IMG/VR virus record: IMGVR_UViG_3300028394_000019
Span: 1 to 33,608 of that record
Source: a virus
Length of the DNA: 33,608 nucleotides
Reading direction: 5' to 3' (one strand)
Made by a program: the position numbers and the translations under genes. The notes under the pieces are model-generated. The model was not told where the DNA came from and did no database searches. It worked only from the letters and a program-made list of their open reading frames with translations. Positions 15,501 through 21,784 of the stretch are shown piece after piece; the stretch's first letter is position 1, and every line of letters starts with the position of its first letter.

Positions 15501-16538
15501 ATGAATTGCTTGCAAAATTACATCGGTCTACAAGGTTGCACAGCTGATGCACCACTGTCGGGAATATATATCAATGATTATCCTGGCATGAGTTCTGAAC
15601 TCATGGAGAAGATAGCCACTCCGGAGCAAGCCTCTTATATTGGCATGTGGAACTCTGCACAGGCTGTGTCTTATTTAAGAATTAAAAGAGACATTCAATT
15701 AGCCTTATTTCAATCCGCAGAGGCGCAACTTGATCAAGTGCTGTTTCAGACCAGCAAGAACTTCGTTCAGCAGTGGCAACAGATTCAGACTGTTCCTCAA
15801 GAAGCTATACTAAAGGGAGCATTTGTAAGCATTCAAGGGAGTAAGTATTTAAGCCTCCGCATCAAGCAACTGCTTGTCTACAATGCAGGAAGTCAAACCG
15901 TGACAAATTGTCCCTGGTTCATTTATCAAACTCAAGATGGAAGCATATTAGACCAAGGCACTTATGACCTTGCGCCAGGCATGAACTATGTGCCAATTAA
16001 TAATGAGTTTTACTCAGACTTTGATAAGATTAACATCATGGCTGCTGTTGATTGCACTAATTTGGAAACAACAACAGGCATGTTTGTGGATTGGGGCTGG
16101 AATCAGATGGAGCTTGAGTGTGCTACTCGTTTCACTTACCTATGGCGCAATGGCTGGAGCATCTTCCCTGTGACTGCTCCATTAGGTTATGGCTTTGGAG
16201 ATAGTTGGAGTCAGGACAATAGCCAATCAGGTGTTTATATGGATGCTCAATTGCTCTGCTCACTTGATAGCTTTATCTGCCAGCAGAAAGAGTTTCTCGT
16301 TGATGCTTGGGCTAATCTTTTATGCTATCAAATCCTTTGGGCTAAGGTTGCATCACCAAGGGCTAACTATTTCAGCCAAGGAAATAGAGAGTTCACCGAG
16401 AGGGCTATGGCTACCTTCCTTGATGGATATAATCAGAGCCTTGCAATTTGGGCAAGACAGTTAAACCTTAGAGGAGAAGGTCTTTGCTTTAATTGTGATA
16501 ATGCCGGACTTATCCAGCAGGGCTTTGTAAGACCTTAA
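15501..16538 (+). CDS. Putative virion structural protein
   Basis: A 345-residue protein, aromatic- and Asn/Gln-rich, with Cys residues at both ends (NCLQNYIGLQGC at the start, CFNCDN near the end). A central beta-sandwich-like region (about 100-190) begins ILKGAFVSIQG. The composition resembles the large tail proteins at 7297 and 9875 more than enzymes. It starts 13 bp after the holin-like gene, preceded by TAACTTGC, a weak -7 resemblance. It is the last + strand gene before a convergent - strand operon. Not recognised. Confidence 0.5.
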   Translation: MNCLQNYIGLQGCTADAPLSGIYINDYPGMSSELMEKIATPEQASYIGMWNSAQAVSYLRIKRDIQLALFQSAEAQLDQVLFQTSKNFVQQWQQIQTVPQEAILKGAFVSIQGSKYLSLRIKQLLVYNAGSQTVTNCPWFIYQTQDGSILDQGTYDLAPGMNYVPINNEFYSDFDKINIMAAVDCTNLETTTGMFVDWGWNQMELECATRFTYLWRNGWSIFPVTAPLGYGFGDSWSQDNSQSGVYMDAQLLCSLDSFICQQKEFLVDAWANLLCYQILWAKVASPRANYFSQGNREFTERAMATFLDGYNQSLAIWARQLNLRGEGLCFNCDNAGLIQQGFVRP

Positions 16539-16566
16539 CAGCTCGTTGGAATCAACAACTTGTTAA
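16535..16566. terminator. Weak inverted repeat between convergent genes
   Basis: TTAACA (16535-16540) and TGTTAA (16561-16566) flank inner arms GTTG (16545-16548) and CAAC (16554-16557). The interrupted hairpin includes the stop codon of the upstream gene and precedes the end of the - strand gene at 16583. There is no U-tract, so it is only a candidate bidirectional terminator. Confidence 0.25.
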
Positions 16567-16582
16567 ATTGATGCTCCCATAT

Positions 16583-16807
16583 TTACCAAGAATAATATAA
16601 TCGTTTAGGCTCATCAACTTCATTCATAGTTGCAAGCCTAAATTCATCAATTGAATTGTAAAGTTTTCCATTGTACAAGTAGCCTGCTACTTTAGGTCTT
16701 GCCCTCATATTGATTAGTTCAGCCTTAATTAAGACATCATTGCAATCAATATGACCTTCATGTTCAATTATCCAGTCAATTAGTTCTTGAAGCTGAGTCC
16801 TTTGCAT
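16583..16807 (-). CDS. Hypothetical small acidic protein
   Basis: A 74-residue protein with two apparent parts. The first is a helical N-terminus (QLQELIDWIIEHEGHIDCNDVLIKA). The second is a beta-like half with GYLYNGKLYNSIDEFRLATM, resembling the short strand-turn-helix units seen in small phage proteins. It overlaps the preceding gene of the operon by 28 bases; no later ATG would leave a sensible protein. Function unknown. Confidence 0.5.
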   Translation of the reverse strand: MQRTQLQELIDWIIEHEGHIDCNDVLIKAELINMRARPKVAGYLYNGKLYNSIDEFRLATMNEVDEPKRLYYSW

Positions 16808-16980
16808 TTCTTTAATTTAAGTTGACATTTATTACAATACTGTGATGATAATTTTATTTCTCCTTTAATAGCTTTAACTTCATCAGGAGTAAATTCTTGT
16901 CCTATTTTAATAATAATCATACACTTAGAACATAGTAATGCGCCAAGACCGCTATTTAATTTAAATATTGCTTTTCCCAT
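16780..16980 (-). CDS. Small zinc-ribbon-like protein
   Basis: A 66-residue protein with CSKC (Cys17, Cys20) and CNKC (Cys49, Cys52). The four-cysteine arrangement, 28 residues apart, suggests one zinc-binding site. The C-terminus is lysine-rich. Its ATG follows directly on the stop of the previous gene (TGAATG). Zinc ribbons of this size often bind nucleic acid or a host protein; no specific function can be assigned. Confidence 0.55.
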   Translation of the reverse strand: MGKAIFKLNSGLGALLCSKCMIIIKIGQEFTPDEVKAIKGEIKLSSQYCNKCQLKLKKCKGLSFKN

Positions 16981-17157
16981 TCAATTGCTGTCCGTTTCGT
17001 TTCCATAAAACATCTCACAGCTAAATTTGCCATCATCAAGCTTGCCAGGAACATTGACAAAGTAAGACTGCCGGAACTCATTAGGTTTAGCAGTAAATCT
17101 CTCACATTGCTCTTTGATTGGACAATTAGTGCCTTCACACATTGCTATGTCTGCCAT
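16981..17157 (-). CDS. Small Cys-containing protein (CPIKEQC motif)
   Basis: A 58-residue protein with cysteines at 7, 12, 18 and 47 and the segment CPIKEQCERFTAKPNEFRQS. I recall very similar CPIK-x-x-C-x-RFTA motifs in small uncharacterised proteins of other Bacteroidota phages; this is from memory and unchecked. A different frame over the same DNA is also open but hydrophobic and without such a motif. The exact TGA/ATG junction with the next gene supports the frame chosen here. Possibly metal-binding. Function unknown. Confidence 0.65.
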   Translation of the reverse strand: MADIAMCEGTNCPIKEQCERFTAKPNEFRQSYFVNVPGKLDDGKFSCEMFYGNETDSN

Positions 17158-17172
17158 TGTTTAATTATTTAG

Positions 17173-17280
17173 CAATCAGGACAGGATTCGAACCTGCATT
17201 TATGCCACCATACAACTTACTTTTCGGGCGAGTTACGCAAACTCTCGTTGTATGTGCCTTACCAATTAGGCTACCTGATT
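17173..17280 (-). tRNA. Atypical tRNA gene with enlarged anticodon region (anticodon unresolved)
   Basis: Clear tRNA parts read on the - strand. The acceptor stem AATCAGG pairs with CCTGATT (7 bp). The D-arm is GCC-TAATTGGTAA-GGC, and the T-arm is GCAGG-TTCGAAT-CCTGT. Between D- and T-arms there are 57 bases instead of about 22. These include an 8-bp helix CATACAAC/GTTGTATG enclosing 30 bases with a second hairpin GAGTT-TGCGT-AACTC. No standard 7-base anticodon loop with U33 is evident, so the gene carries an insertion, is degenerate, or folds unusually. It is about 108 nt long. Confidence 0.55.
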
Positions 17281-17283
17281 AAG

Positions 17284-17373
17284 TTGCTGGTGAAGGACTC
17301 GAACCTCCATCTGCCGATTATGAGTCAGCCTGTTACCCAAGGTGCTATTTATTCGCACTTACACCAACCAGCA
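17284..17373 (-). tRNA. tRNA with CAU anticodon and a hairpin insertion in the D-arm
   Basis: Read on the - strand. The acceptor TGCTGGT/ACCAGCA is a perfect 7 bp. The anticodon arm is GCTGA-CTCATAA-TCGGC (anticodon CAT: Met, or Ile if lysidine-modified). The T-arm is GGAGG-TTCGAGT-CCTTC, and the discriminator is A. It is 90 nt rather than about 73. The excess is a 17-nt hairpin GTGC-GAATAAATA-GCAC at 17342-17358. Removing it leaves a normal D-arm, TGT-AACTTGGGTA-ACA. CCA is not encoded. Confidence 0.7.
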
Positions 17374-17379
17374 TAAGCC

Positions 17380-17568
17380 TTACTTATCGCTAAGTTTAAG
17401 GTTCTTTAATTCTTCCTTCTTAGTCTCCTGCTCAATGCAATACTCTCTTATAATCTTCCTCAACACCATTGAGGCCGATTGCTGACCTACTGCCACAAGC
17501 CATCTATCCTTTTCCACTTCCGTGAAGCTTGCGGTTATTTTTACATATAGTGGATTTCTATCTCCCAT
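17380..17568 (-). CDS. Putative ribbon-helix-helix (CopG/Arc-like) protein
   Basis: A 62-residue protein with one short beta strand (PLYVKITASFT, about 6-16) followed by two helices (EVEKDRWLVAVGQQ and ASMVLRKIIREYC). This is the order and size of a ribbon-helix-helix DNA-binding dimer, with a Lys/Glu-rich tail. It begins 2 bp after the glycosyltransferase stop and lies just upstream of the tRNA genes in the same operon. It could be a transcriptional regulator of the phage or host. The fold assignment is by pattern only. Confidence 0.5.
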   Translation of the reverse strand: MGDRNPLYVKITASFTEVEKDRWLVAVGQQSASMVLRKIIREYCIEQETKKEELKNLKLSDK

Positions 17569-17570
17569 AA

Positions 17571-18269
17571 TTATTTGAATTTAGATGTTGAATTATTGCA
17601 TCCGATGTGCTTTACAAAGCCTCTAATCAATGAAGCTGCTCTGAAGCCATGCTCTAAGTATTTAGCATTTGCATCCATTTCGGACTTAATAGGGTTATGT
17701 GGTTGGAAGTATGTGAAATTGCTAAACTTACCAACCTCCTTGTAATCCTTAAGCCTGCGAAGACCGGGATTCCAAGTGAATCCATGCCAAGTAGACCGAT
17801 GATTAAGCTTAAGCATATTATATTTAGTGCCATTTTTTGAGTGCAATGGATGCCCAATTACTGGATGACCATTGCGACCAGCAGGATACCTAAGCCAAAC
17901 ACATGCTACAGATGAATTAGTACTTAAAACATCTTTAGAAGCCTGAATAAAACCATAACAATCAAACTCCCAATCATCCTCGCAGTGAAATATGTATTTA
18001 GTCTCAACAAGTGTATACATCTTATCAATGGCTACTACCTGACCAACATTATCCGAGAAAATCCAAATAGGCTTAATCTTCCATTCTTCAAAAATCATCT
18101 GATCTAATAGCCTTCTAAACTCAAAAGGCACAGAGCCTGAGTCCTCATGTATTATAAACTCATAAGGTGGGATGTCATCCCAAAACTGCACAAGGCTTGT
18201 GACTGTCCTCTCAAGTAAATCAAACCTCTTGTATGAGGTCAAGCAGATGGTGACATTACTTAAAGACAT
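17571..18269 (-). CDS. Glycosyltransferase family 2 (GT-A fold)
   Basis: A 232-residue protein from the ATG at 18269 (MSLSNVTICLTSYKR); an in-frame TTG three codons earlier is less likely. The N-terminal TICLTSYKRFDLLERTV is the nucleotide-sugar binding start of GT2 enzymes, followed by FSDNVG (71-76). CEDDW (Glu97, Asp98, Asp99) is the metal-binding DxD-type motif. It would transfer a sugar from an activated donor, possibly onto virion proteins or host surface glycans to alter adsorption. It overlaps the small membrane protein gene by 14 bases. Confidence 0.75.
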   Translation of the reverse strand: MSLSNVTICLTSYKRFDLLERTVTSLVQFWDDIPPYEFIIHEDSGSVPFEFRRLLDQMIFEEWKIKPIWIFSDNVGQVVAIDKMYTLVETKYIFHCEDDWEFDCYGFIQASKDVLSTNSSVACVWLRYPAGRNGHPVIGHPLHSKNGTKYNMLKLNHRSTWHGFTWNPGLRRLKDYKEVGKFSNFTYFQPHNPIKSEMDANAKYLEHGFRAASLIRGFVKHIGCNNSTSKFK

Positions 18270-18375
18270 AAGCGACAAATTTAATGATTAGCAATGATGC
18301 TAAGATTAGGTAAACTGAATAGGTAAGCCCTATGACTAAAGCCCGCTTAAGAACTTCTTTAATTTCCCGATTCAT
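18256..18375 (-). CDS. Small single-pass membrane protein (39 aa)
   Basis: ATG at 18375 overlaps the stop of the upstream gene (ATGA) and the frame ends at 18256. The N-terminus is basic (MNREIKEVLKRA), followed by one long hydrophobic helix (LVIGLTYSVYLILASLLIIKF). Tight coupling on both sides supports it as a real gene. A role at the host inner membrane is plausible; there is no sequence evidence for a specific activity. Confidence 0.6.
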   Translation of the reverse strand: MNREIKEVLKRALVIGLTYSVYLILASLLIIKFVAYVFK

Positions 18376-18683
18376 GACTCAACAAAATAAAGGTTATCAA
18401 TAAGGACCAATTTAGTGCCTTTTTCAAATTGTTTTACCTGACCTTCAAAGGCCTTGATTTGCCAATCATATTGCTCCTGGTTAATATGAATGCCGTAGAT
18501 CATCATTGAGAATGGGCCTGAATTGAGGGTATAAGAGATTCTAAATGCATCAATAATCTCATAGACTACAATATTACCACCATAGCGGTAAACAGCCTCT
18601 TGGATGTCCTTTAAATCGTCTGAGAATAGGTCAATGAATATTCCATCCATGACATCCATTACTTTTGCTTTTTTTGTATCCAT
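18372..18683 (-). CDS. Hypothetical protein, first gene of the - strand accessory operon
   Basis: A 103-residue protein from the ATG at 18683 (MDTKKAKVMDVMDG); a TTG nine codons upstream would fall in the -7 promoter box. It is alpha/beta, with acidic IFIDLFSDDLKDIQEAVYR near the N-terminus and strands VVYEII, FRISYTL and MMIYGIHI. No motif is recognised. It leads an operon of six further protein genes and two tRNAs, and it is read from a promoter overlapping an inverted repeat, so it may be expressed under control. Confidence 0.6.
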   Translation of the reverse strand: MDTKKAKVMDVMDGIFIDLFSDDLKDIQEAVYRYGGNIVVYEIIDAFRISYTLNSGPFSMMIYGIHINQEQYDWQIKAFEGQVKQFEKGTKLVLIDNLYFVES

Positions 18684-18707
18684 GTTTTTTTTGGTTAGAT
18701 TTGAATG

Positions 18708-18723
18708 CAATAGTAAACTATTG
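18708..18723. repeat. Inverted repeat, candidate operator
   Basis: CAATAGT-AA-ACTATTG: two perfect 7-bp arms with a 2-bp centre. It covers the -7 box of the - strand promoter and touches the -33 box of the + strand promoter, a natural place for a repressor dimer. The ribbon-helix-helix-like protein of the same operon is one possible binder (inference). Confidence 0.5.
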
Positions 18724-18738
18724 GTTTTTTATCTGCAA
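18721..18738. repeat. TTG-N12-CAA promoter motif, copy 1
   Basis: TTGGTTTTTTATCTGCAA. Starts with TTG on the + strand and with TTG on the - strand, so it can provide -33 boxes for both divergent promoters here. Confidence 0.7.
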
Positions 18739-18749
18739 ATTTATTTTAA
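18721..18749 (+). promoter_or_regulatory. Promoter for the connector/tail-completion genes
   Basis: TTG at 18721-18723, an 18-bp spacer and TATTTTAA at 18742-18749 (a partial match to TAnnTTTG). The gene's ATG at 18756 is 6 bases beyond, so the transcript would be nearly leaderless. The -33 region is shared with the divergent promoter through the motif TTG-N12-CAA (18721-18738). Confidence 0.4.
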
Positions 18750-18755
18750 TGAATT

Positions 18756-19274
18756 ATGCCAGTCTATGATAGTACATCTGCATTCCTAAGACAACAACTA
18801 AAGAACTTTAAGGAGGCCTCACAGGCTGCCAAAGTTTTGCGAGCTGCTGCTGTCTATGCTGCTCCGGCAGTTCAGGGCAGAGTGCAACAGGGCGGTCAGA
18901 AGTCTGATGGTGGGCAGATAGGTCAGTACGGAAAAAAAGTTATTCCATCAGCATTTGGGAAGGCTCAATCCTTTGGCAATAAAAAGCGACTTAAGACTCT
19001 TGTAAGTACAGATAGTTATAAACAACTTAGGCAGAAGTTAGGATTGCAGACTGCTTATATTGACTTTACATTCTCAGGTGATATGTGGAAGTCTTGGAGG
19101 CCTGTCCCAATCTCTGACACTGCCTATGGTGTTACATTTGTCTCTGCTGAACAATTGAATATTGCGAATAGTCTTGAAAGCAGATTTGGTGTTACCTTTG
19201 AACTTTCAGCCAAAGAGTTGGAGCAGAGCCTGCAAACCATTAATAGATTAGCCATTCAATACCTAAGCCGATGA
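18756..19274 (+). CDS. Putative head-tail connector / tail-completion protein
   Basis: A 172-residue basic protein. The N-terminal helix (SAFLRQQLKNFKEASQAAKVL) is followed by AAPAVQGRVQQGG, a flexible Gly/Gln/Lys segment, and a beta-containing half with FTFSGDMWKSW (near 107-117). The Leu/Lys-rich start, disordered loop and small size recall gp10/virion-morphogenesis proteins acting at the head-tail interface. It is coupled to the next gene (ATGA). The assignment comes from general features and position, not a firm motif. Confidence 0.45.
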   Translation: MPVYDSTSAFLRQQLKNFKEASQAAKVLRAAAVYAAPAVQGRVQQGGQKSDGGQIGQYGKKVIPSAFGKAQSFGNKKRLKTLVSTDSYKQLRQKLGLQTAYIDFTFSGDMWKSWRPVPISDTAYGVTFVSAEQLNIANSLESRFGVTFELSAKELEQSLQTINRLAIQYLSR

Positions 19275-19759
19275 CATTAACCAAGGTAACAGTAGAGAGC
19301 GCAATTGCAGACTTATGCCATAACTTGGCTGCAACTTACCCGGGCAATCAGATGCTGAACTATGGCGAAGCAGTTGAGAGCATAATTGAAAATCAGGCTG
19401 GCAATTATGTGACTAAGGATGGAACAACTTATTGCGCTGTCAATGATGGCTACAAGTTAGTAATGTTTCTCGTTAGGGAGTCAGCCTCGGTTCAGCAACA
19501 GCCAGCCGGAGGCAGAGCCAACAGCCTGCTAAGGACAGTTACAATTAAGCTTGTGTCGAATACCACTTTAGAGAGTGCTGAGTTTGCCATCACATCAATT
19601 ATCAACCGAACAAAGGGAATAACTTACGAATCCACAGACTATGATTCAAAGGCAATCGCCAGGCAATTCTTCGGCCTCGAAGAAAGGAATTTTGAGACAG
19701 CATTCTTCAGCATCAACCTCTCAATTAACGAGAGGATCAGTTGTGAAGTTACCTGTTGA
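19271..19759 (+). CDS. Putative tail terminator/completion protein
   Basis: A 162-residue alpha/beta protein with a helix at the start (VESAIADLCHNLAAT), then a series of strands including YKLVMFLVRES, LLRTVTIKLVSN and the terminal FFSINLSINERISC. This order (helix, then a sheet in small proteins after a gp10-like gene) fits tail-terminator folds such as lambda gpU or SPP1 gp17. No diagnostic motif is present. The gene's last 17 bases overlap the following glycosyltransferase start. Confidence 0.4.
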   Translation: MTLTKVTVESAIADLCHNLAATYPGNQMLNYGEAVESIIENQAGNYVTKDGTTYCAVNDGYKLVMFLVRESASVQQQPAGGRANSLLRTVTIKLVSNTTLESAEFAITSIINRTKGITYESTDYDSKAIARQFFGLEERNFETAFFSINLSINERISCEVTC

Positions 19760-20408
19760 TGCAATCTTTTACATAAGCCTAAAAAAAACACCTATCAGAA
19801 AGGTCAAGATGATTGAGCATCTTGATGCTATTGGCTTGCTTGATAAGCATGGTAATAAGCCTCAGTGTCATGTTGCCAATGATGGTAATTTTGTGAATCA
19901 TAGGATTGACAATAGCCTTAAGATTAAGCATAAGAGAGCCAAGATGAGTTTGTCAGAAATTGGATGTTGTGCTTCTCATCGTGAAGTTTGGCAGAAGCAA
20001 ATTGACCATGGGCTTGAATATGTTTTAGTTTTAGAGGATGATGCTCGCTTTGATGTTAATAAACTTAATCAACTATCGACAAACTGGAGACAGTTGCCTG
20101 AGTTTGAATTATTGCATTTAGGCTGGCAATATTATGCAGGCTACAAGGAGCAGACAATTGAAAGATTAGAAATTGAAGGTCTGCCTAACCTTTGGAAGGG
20201 TGATGGTATGTGGCTTACTCATGCCTACATCGTGAGCCTGCAAGGTGCTAAAATTTATGAGGAAAGAACAAGAGTTCAGAATAATGGTCTTGATGGCATG
20301 ACCTCTGTTATTCAATCAGATATGCTTGCATATGGATTTAAGCCAGGAATAGCAAGTCAAGAAACAGTCACAGGAAAAATAAGATCTACAATTCATCACA
20401 CAGGGTAA
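19743..20408 (+). CDS. Glycosyltransferase family 25 (LPS-type)
   Basis: A 221-residue protein with a probable GTG start at 19743 (KLPVDAIFYISLKK). The first ATG in frame (19809) would remove the first beta strand, which the family needs. Signatures: IFYISLKK (8-15), LSEIGCCASHREVW (70-83) and LVLEDDARF (95-103), the last containing the acidic metal/donor site of GT25 enzymes. A late SDMLAYGFKPGI follows. It would transfer a sugar, probably to virion protein or host lipopolysaccharide. It overlaps the preceding gene by 17 bases, so it is expressed with the head/tail genes. Confidence 0.8.
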   Translation: MKLPVDAIFYISLKKTPIRKVKMIEHLDAIGLLDKHGNKPQCHVANDGNFVNHRIDNSLKIKHKRAKMSLSEIGCCASHREVWQKQIDHGLEYVLVLEDDARFDVNKLNQLSTNWRQLPEFELLHLGWQYYAGYKEQTIERLEIEGLPNLWKGDGMWLTHAYIVSLQGAKIYEERTRVQNNGLDGMTSVIQSDMLAYGFKPGIASQETVTGKIRSTIHHTG

Positions 20409-20427
20409 TCATTTAAACAATTATAAA

Positions 20428-20874
20428 ATGGATAATTTACAGTACATCCGAGATGCCATCAGAGATAAAGGCAACCGGACACAAGTAACAGTTGTAAGAT
20501 GGGAGATTAACCCGGTAACAGGTGCACAAGACATGCCATTCAATGTGAATGTTAATGCTGCGATTGCTCTCAGAGAGTTATCTAAGCCAGTTAATAAGCG
20601 ATCATTCAGCTGGGCAAGGATTAGACCTACTGGTGATGTTTACATCGGCAGAGCAGCCAAATTAGGTGATCAAAATTCCCTCAGCAATCCTGAATTGCTC
20701 ACTAAACTGAAAGAGGAACTTAAGGCACAAGTTAGAGCAGAACTTGAGGCTGAATTGGCTGCTGAATCTGAGGAGAAGCCAAAGAGAAAAAAGAAAGCAG
20801 TTGAAGAAGTAAGTGATGAGCCTACACTTGACACTTCAGAATTATTTGAATCATTTTCTAATCCACAATTATGA
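20428..20874 (+). CDS. Head-module hypothetical protein with charged C-terminus
   Basis: A 148-residue protein. Residues 1-85 are compact alpha/beta (VTVVRWEINPVTG, SFSWARIRPTGDVYIG). From about 88 on it is a charged helix rich in Lys, Glu and Ala (LKEELKAQVRAELEAELAAES), then KPKRKKK and an acidic tail. It overlaps the scaffold gene start (ATGA). A capsid-accessory or assembly role fits the position. Not recognised. Confidence 0.5.
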   Translation: MDNLQYIRDAIRDKGNRTQVTVVRWEINPVTGAQDMPFNVNVNAAIALRELSKPVNKRSFSWARIRPTGDVYIGRAAKLGDQNSLSNPELLTKLKEELKAQVRAELEAELAAESEEKPKRKKKAVEEVSDEPTLDTSELFESFSNPQL

Positions 20875-21779
20875 GCATGAACATTAAAGAGTTTTTGATT
20901 TCTCAAGCCAAGAGGGCTGGAGTATCAGATGACCCCGAATTTAACTTGATGATTTCAGCATCTGTCTTAAATGACATTCAAGTGCCTGAGGCAGTAAGCA
21001 ATAAGTTCAATACCAATCTTTATGACTTTGAACTTGCTAAGACCAGCCTTGACCTGAAAAAGCATTTCATCAGCAATTACATGATGGGCTATGATGAGGA
21101 GATTGTCAGAATGGCTAAAGAGTATGGTCTTGACGGAAATGCTGTGGAAGAGTTGAAGGTCACTAAAAATTCAGGAGACAAGATTAAACTTGCTCTTAAA
21201 AAGATGAAGGAATTGGAAGAGAAGGCTAAGAACTCTGTCAATTCTAACCAATCTGAGGAGTTCTTAAAAAAGATGGCTGAAGCTCAGGCTAAGTATGATG
21301 ACCTTGTAAGTAAGGCAGAGGCAGATAAGTCACTAATTGAGCAGAGATATGTTTCTAAAATGAAGCAACTTTGGGAACAGACTCAGCTTAATGGCATCCA
21401 GTGGAATGATCAAATACCCGATGCTGCCAGAATTCCTGCTTACCAGGCAGTACTGGAAAAGAAGCTTCATCAATTAGATGGTCAAATCATTTATGATGCT
21501 GAAAGAAATGCTGCTAAGTTGGTGAATGCCAAAGACCCATCACTTCCTCTTGTGCATAATGGAAGAGAGTTTAGTTATTCTGACCTTTCTGCATTAGTTT
21601 TGCAGGAGAATAAGCTGTTAAAAGAGCAAGGACAAGGTGGCACTACTCCTTCTCAAATACCAGCAGGCACACCCACAATTCCGGCTTATGCTCAAGGGCA
21701 AAGTCAAGGCACACCAATCCCTGCCTCTATTAGAGGCGCACTCGCAGACATATCTAATGTGGCTGCACAAATGCGTTAA
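20871..21779 (+). CDS. Putative scaffolding protein
   Basis: A 302-residue, mostly helical and highly charged protein lying 5 bp before the major capsid gene. This is the typical position and composition of a capsid scaffold, which shapes the procapsid and then leaves it. Residues 95-175 are strongly coiled-coil-like (Lys/Glu/Ala), and residues 255-290 are a Pro/Gly/Gln/Thr-rich flexible region (TPSQIPAGTPTIPAYAQGQ). No protease domain is apparent. Confidence 0.6.
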   Translation: MSMNIKEFLISQAKRAGVSDDPEFNLMISASVLNDIQVPEAVSNKFNTNLYDFELAKTSLDLKKHFISNYMMGYDEEIVRMAKEYGLDGNAVEELKVTKNSGDKIKLALKKMKELEEKAKNSVNSNQSEEFLKKMAEAQAKYDDLVSKAEADKSLIEQRYVSKMKQLWEQTQLNGIQWNDQIPDAARIPAYQAVLEKKLHQLDGQIIYDAERNAAKLVNAKDPSLPLVHNGREFSYSDLSALVLQENKLLKEQGQGGTTPSQIPAGTPTIPAYAQGQSQGTPIPASIRGALADISNVAAQMR

Positions 21780-21784
21780 ATAAT

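Larger units (their letters stand above)
18708..18738 (-). promoter_or_regulatory. Promoter of the - strand accessory operon
   Basis: Read on the - strand: TTG (18738-18736), a 20-bp spacer and TACTATTG (18715-18708), which matches TAnnTTTG at five of its six fixed positions. The predicted transcript starts near 18704, about 20 bases before the ATG at 18683. Confidence 0.55.

Noticed and set aside
16956-17138. Open - strand frame with a hydrophobic protein
   Set aside because: The alternative frame (16981-17157) has a motif-bearing Cys protein and joins the next gene precisely (TGA then ATG), so the hydrophobic frame is its shadow.
17173-17280. Assigning an anticodon to the larger tRNA (CGA or GCG candidates)
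   Set aside because: CGA in the loop after CATAC lacks U33, and GCG in the nested hairpin requires a 4-bp anticodon stem with T at position 37; neither is convincing.
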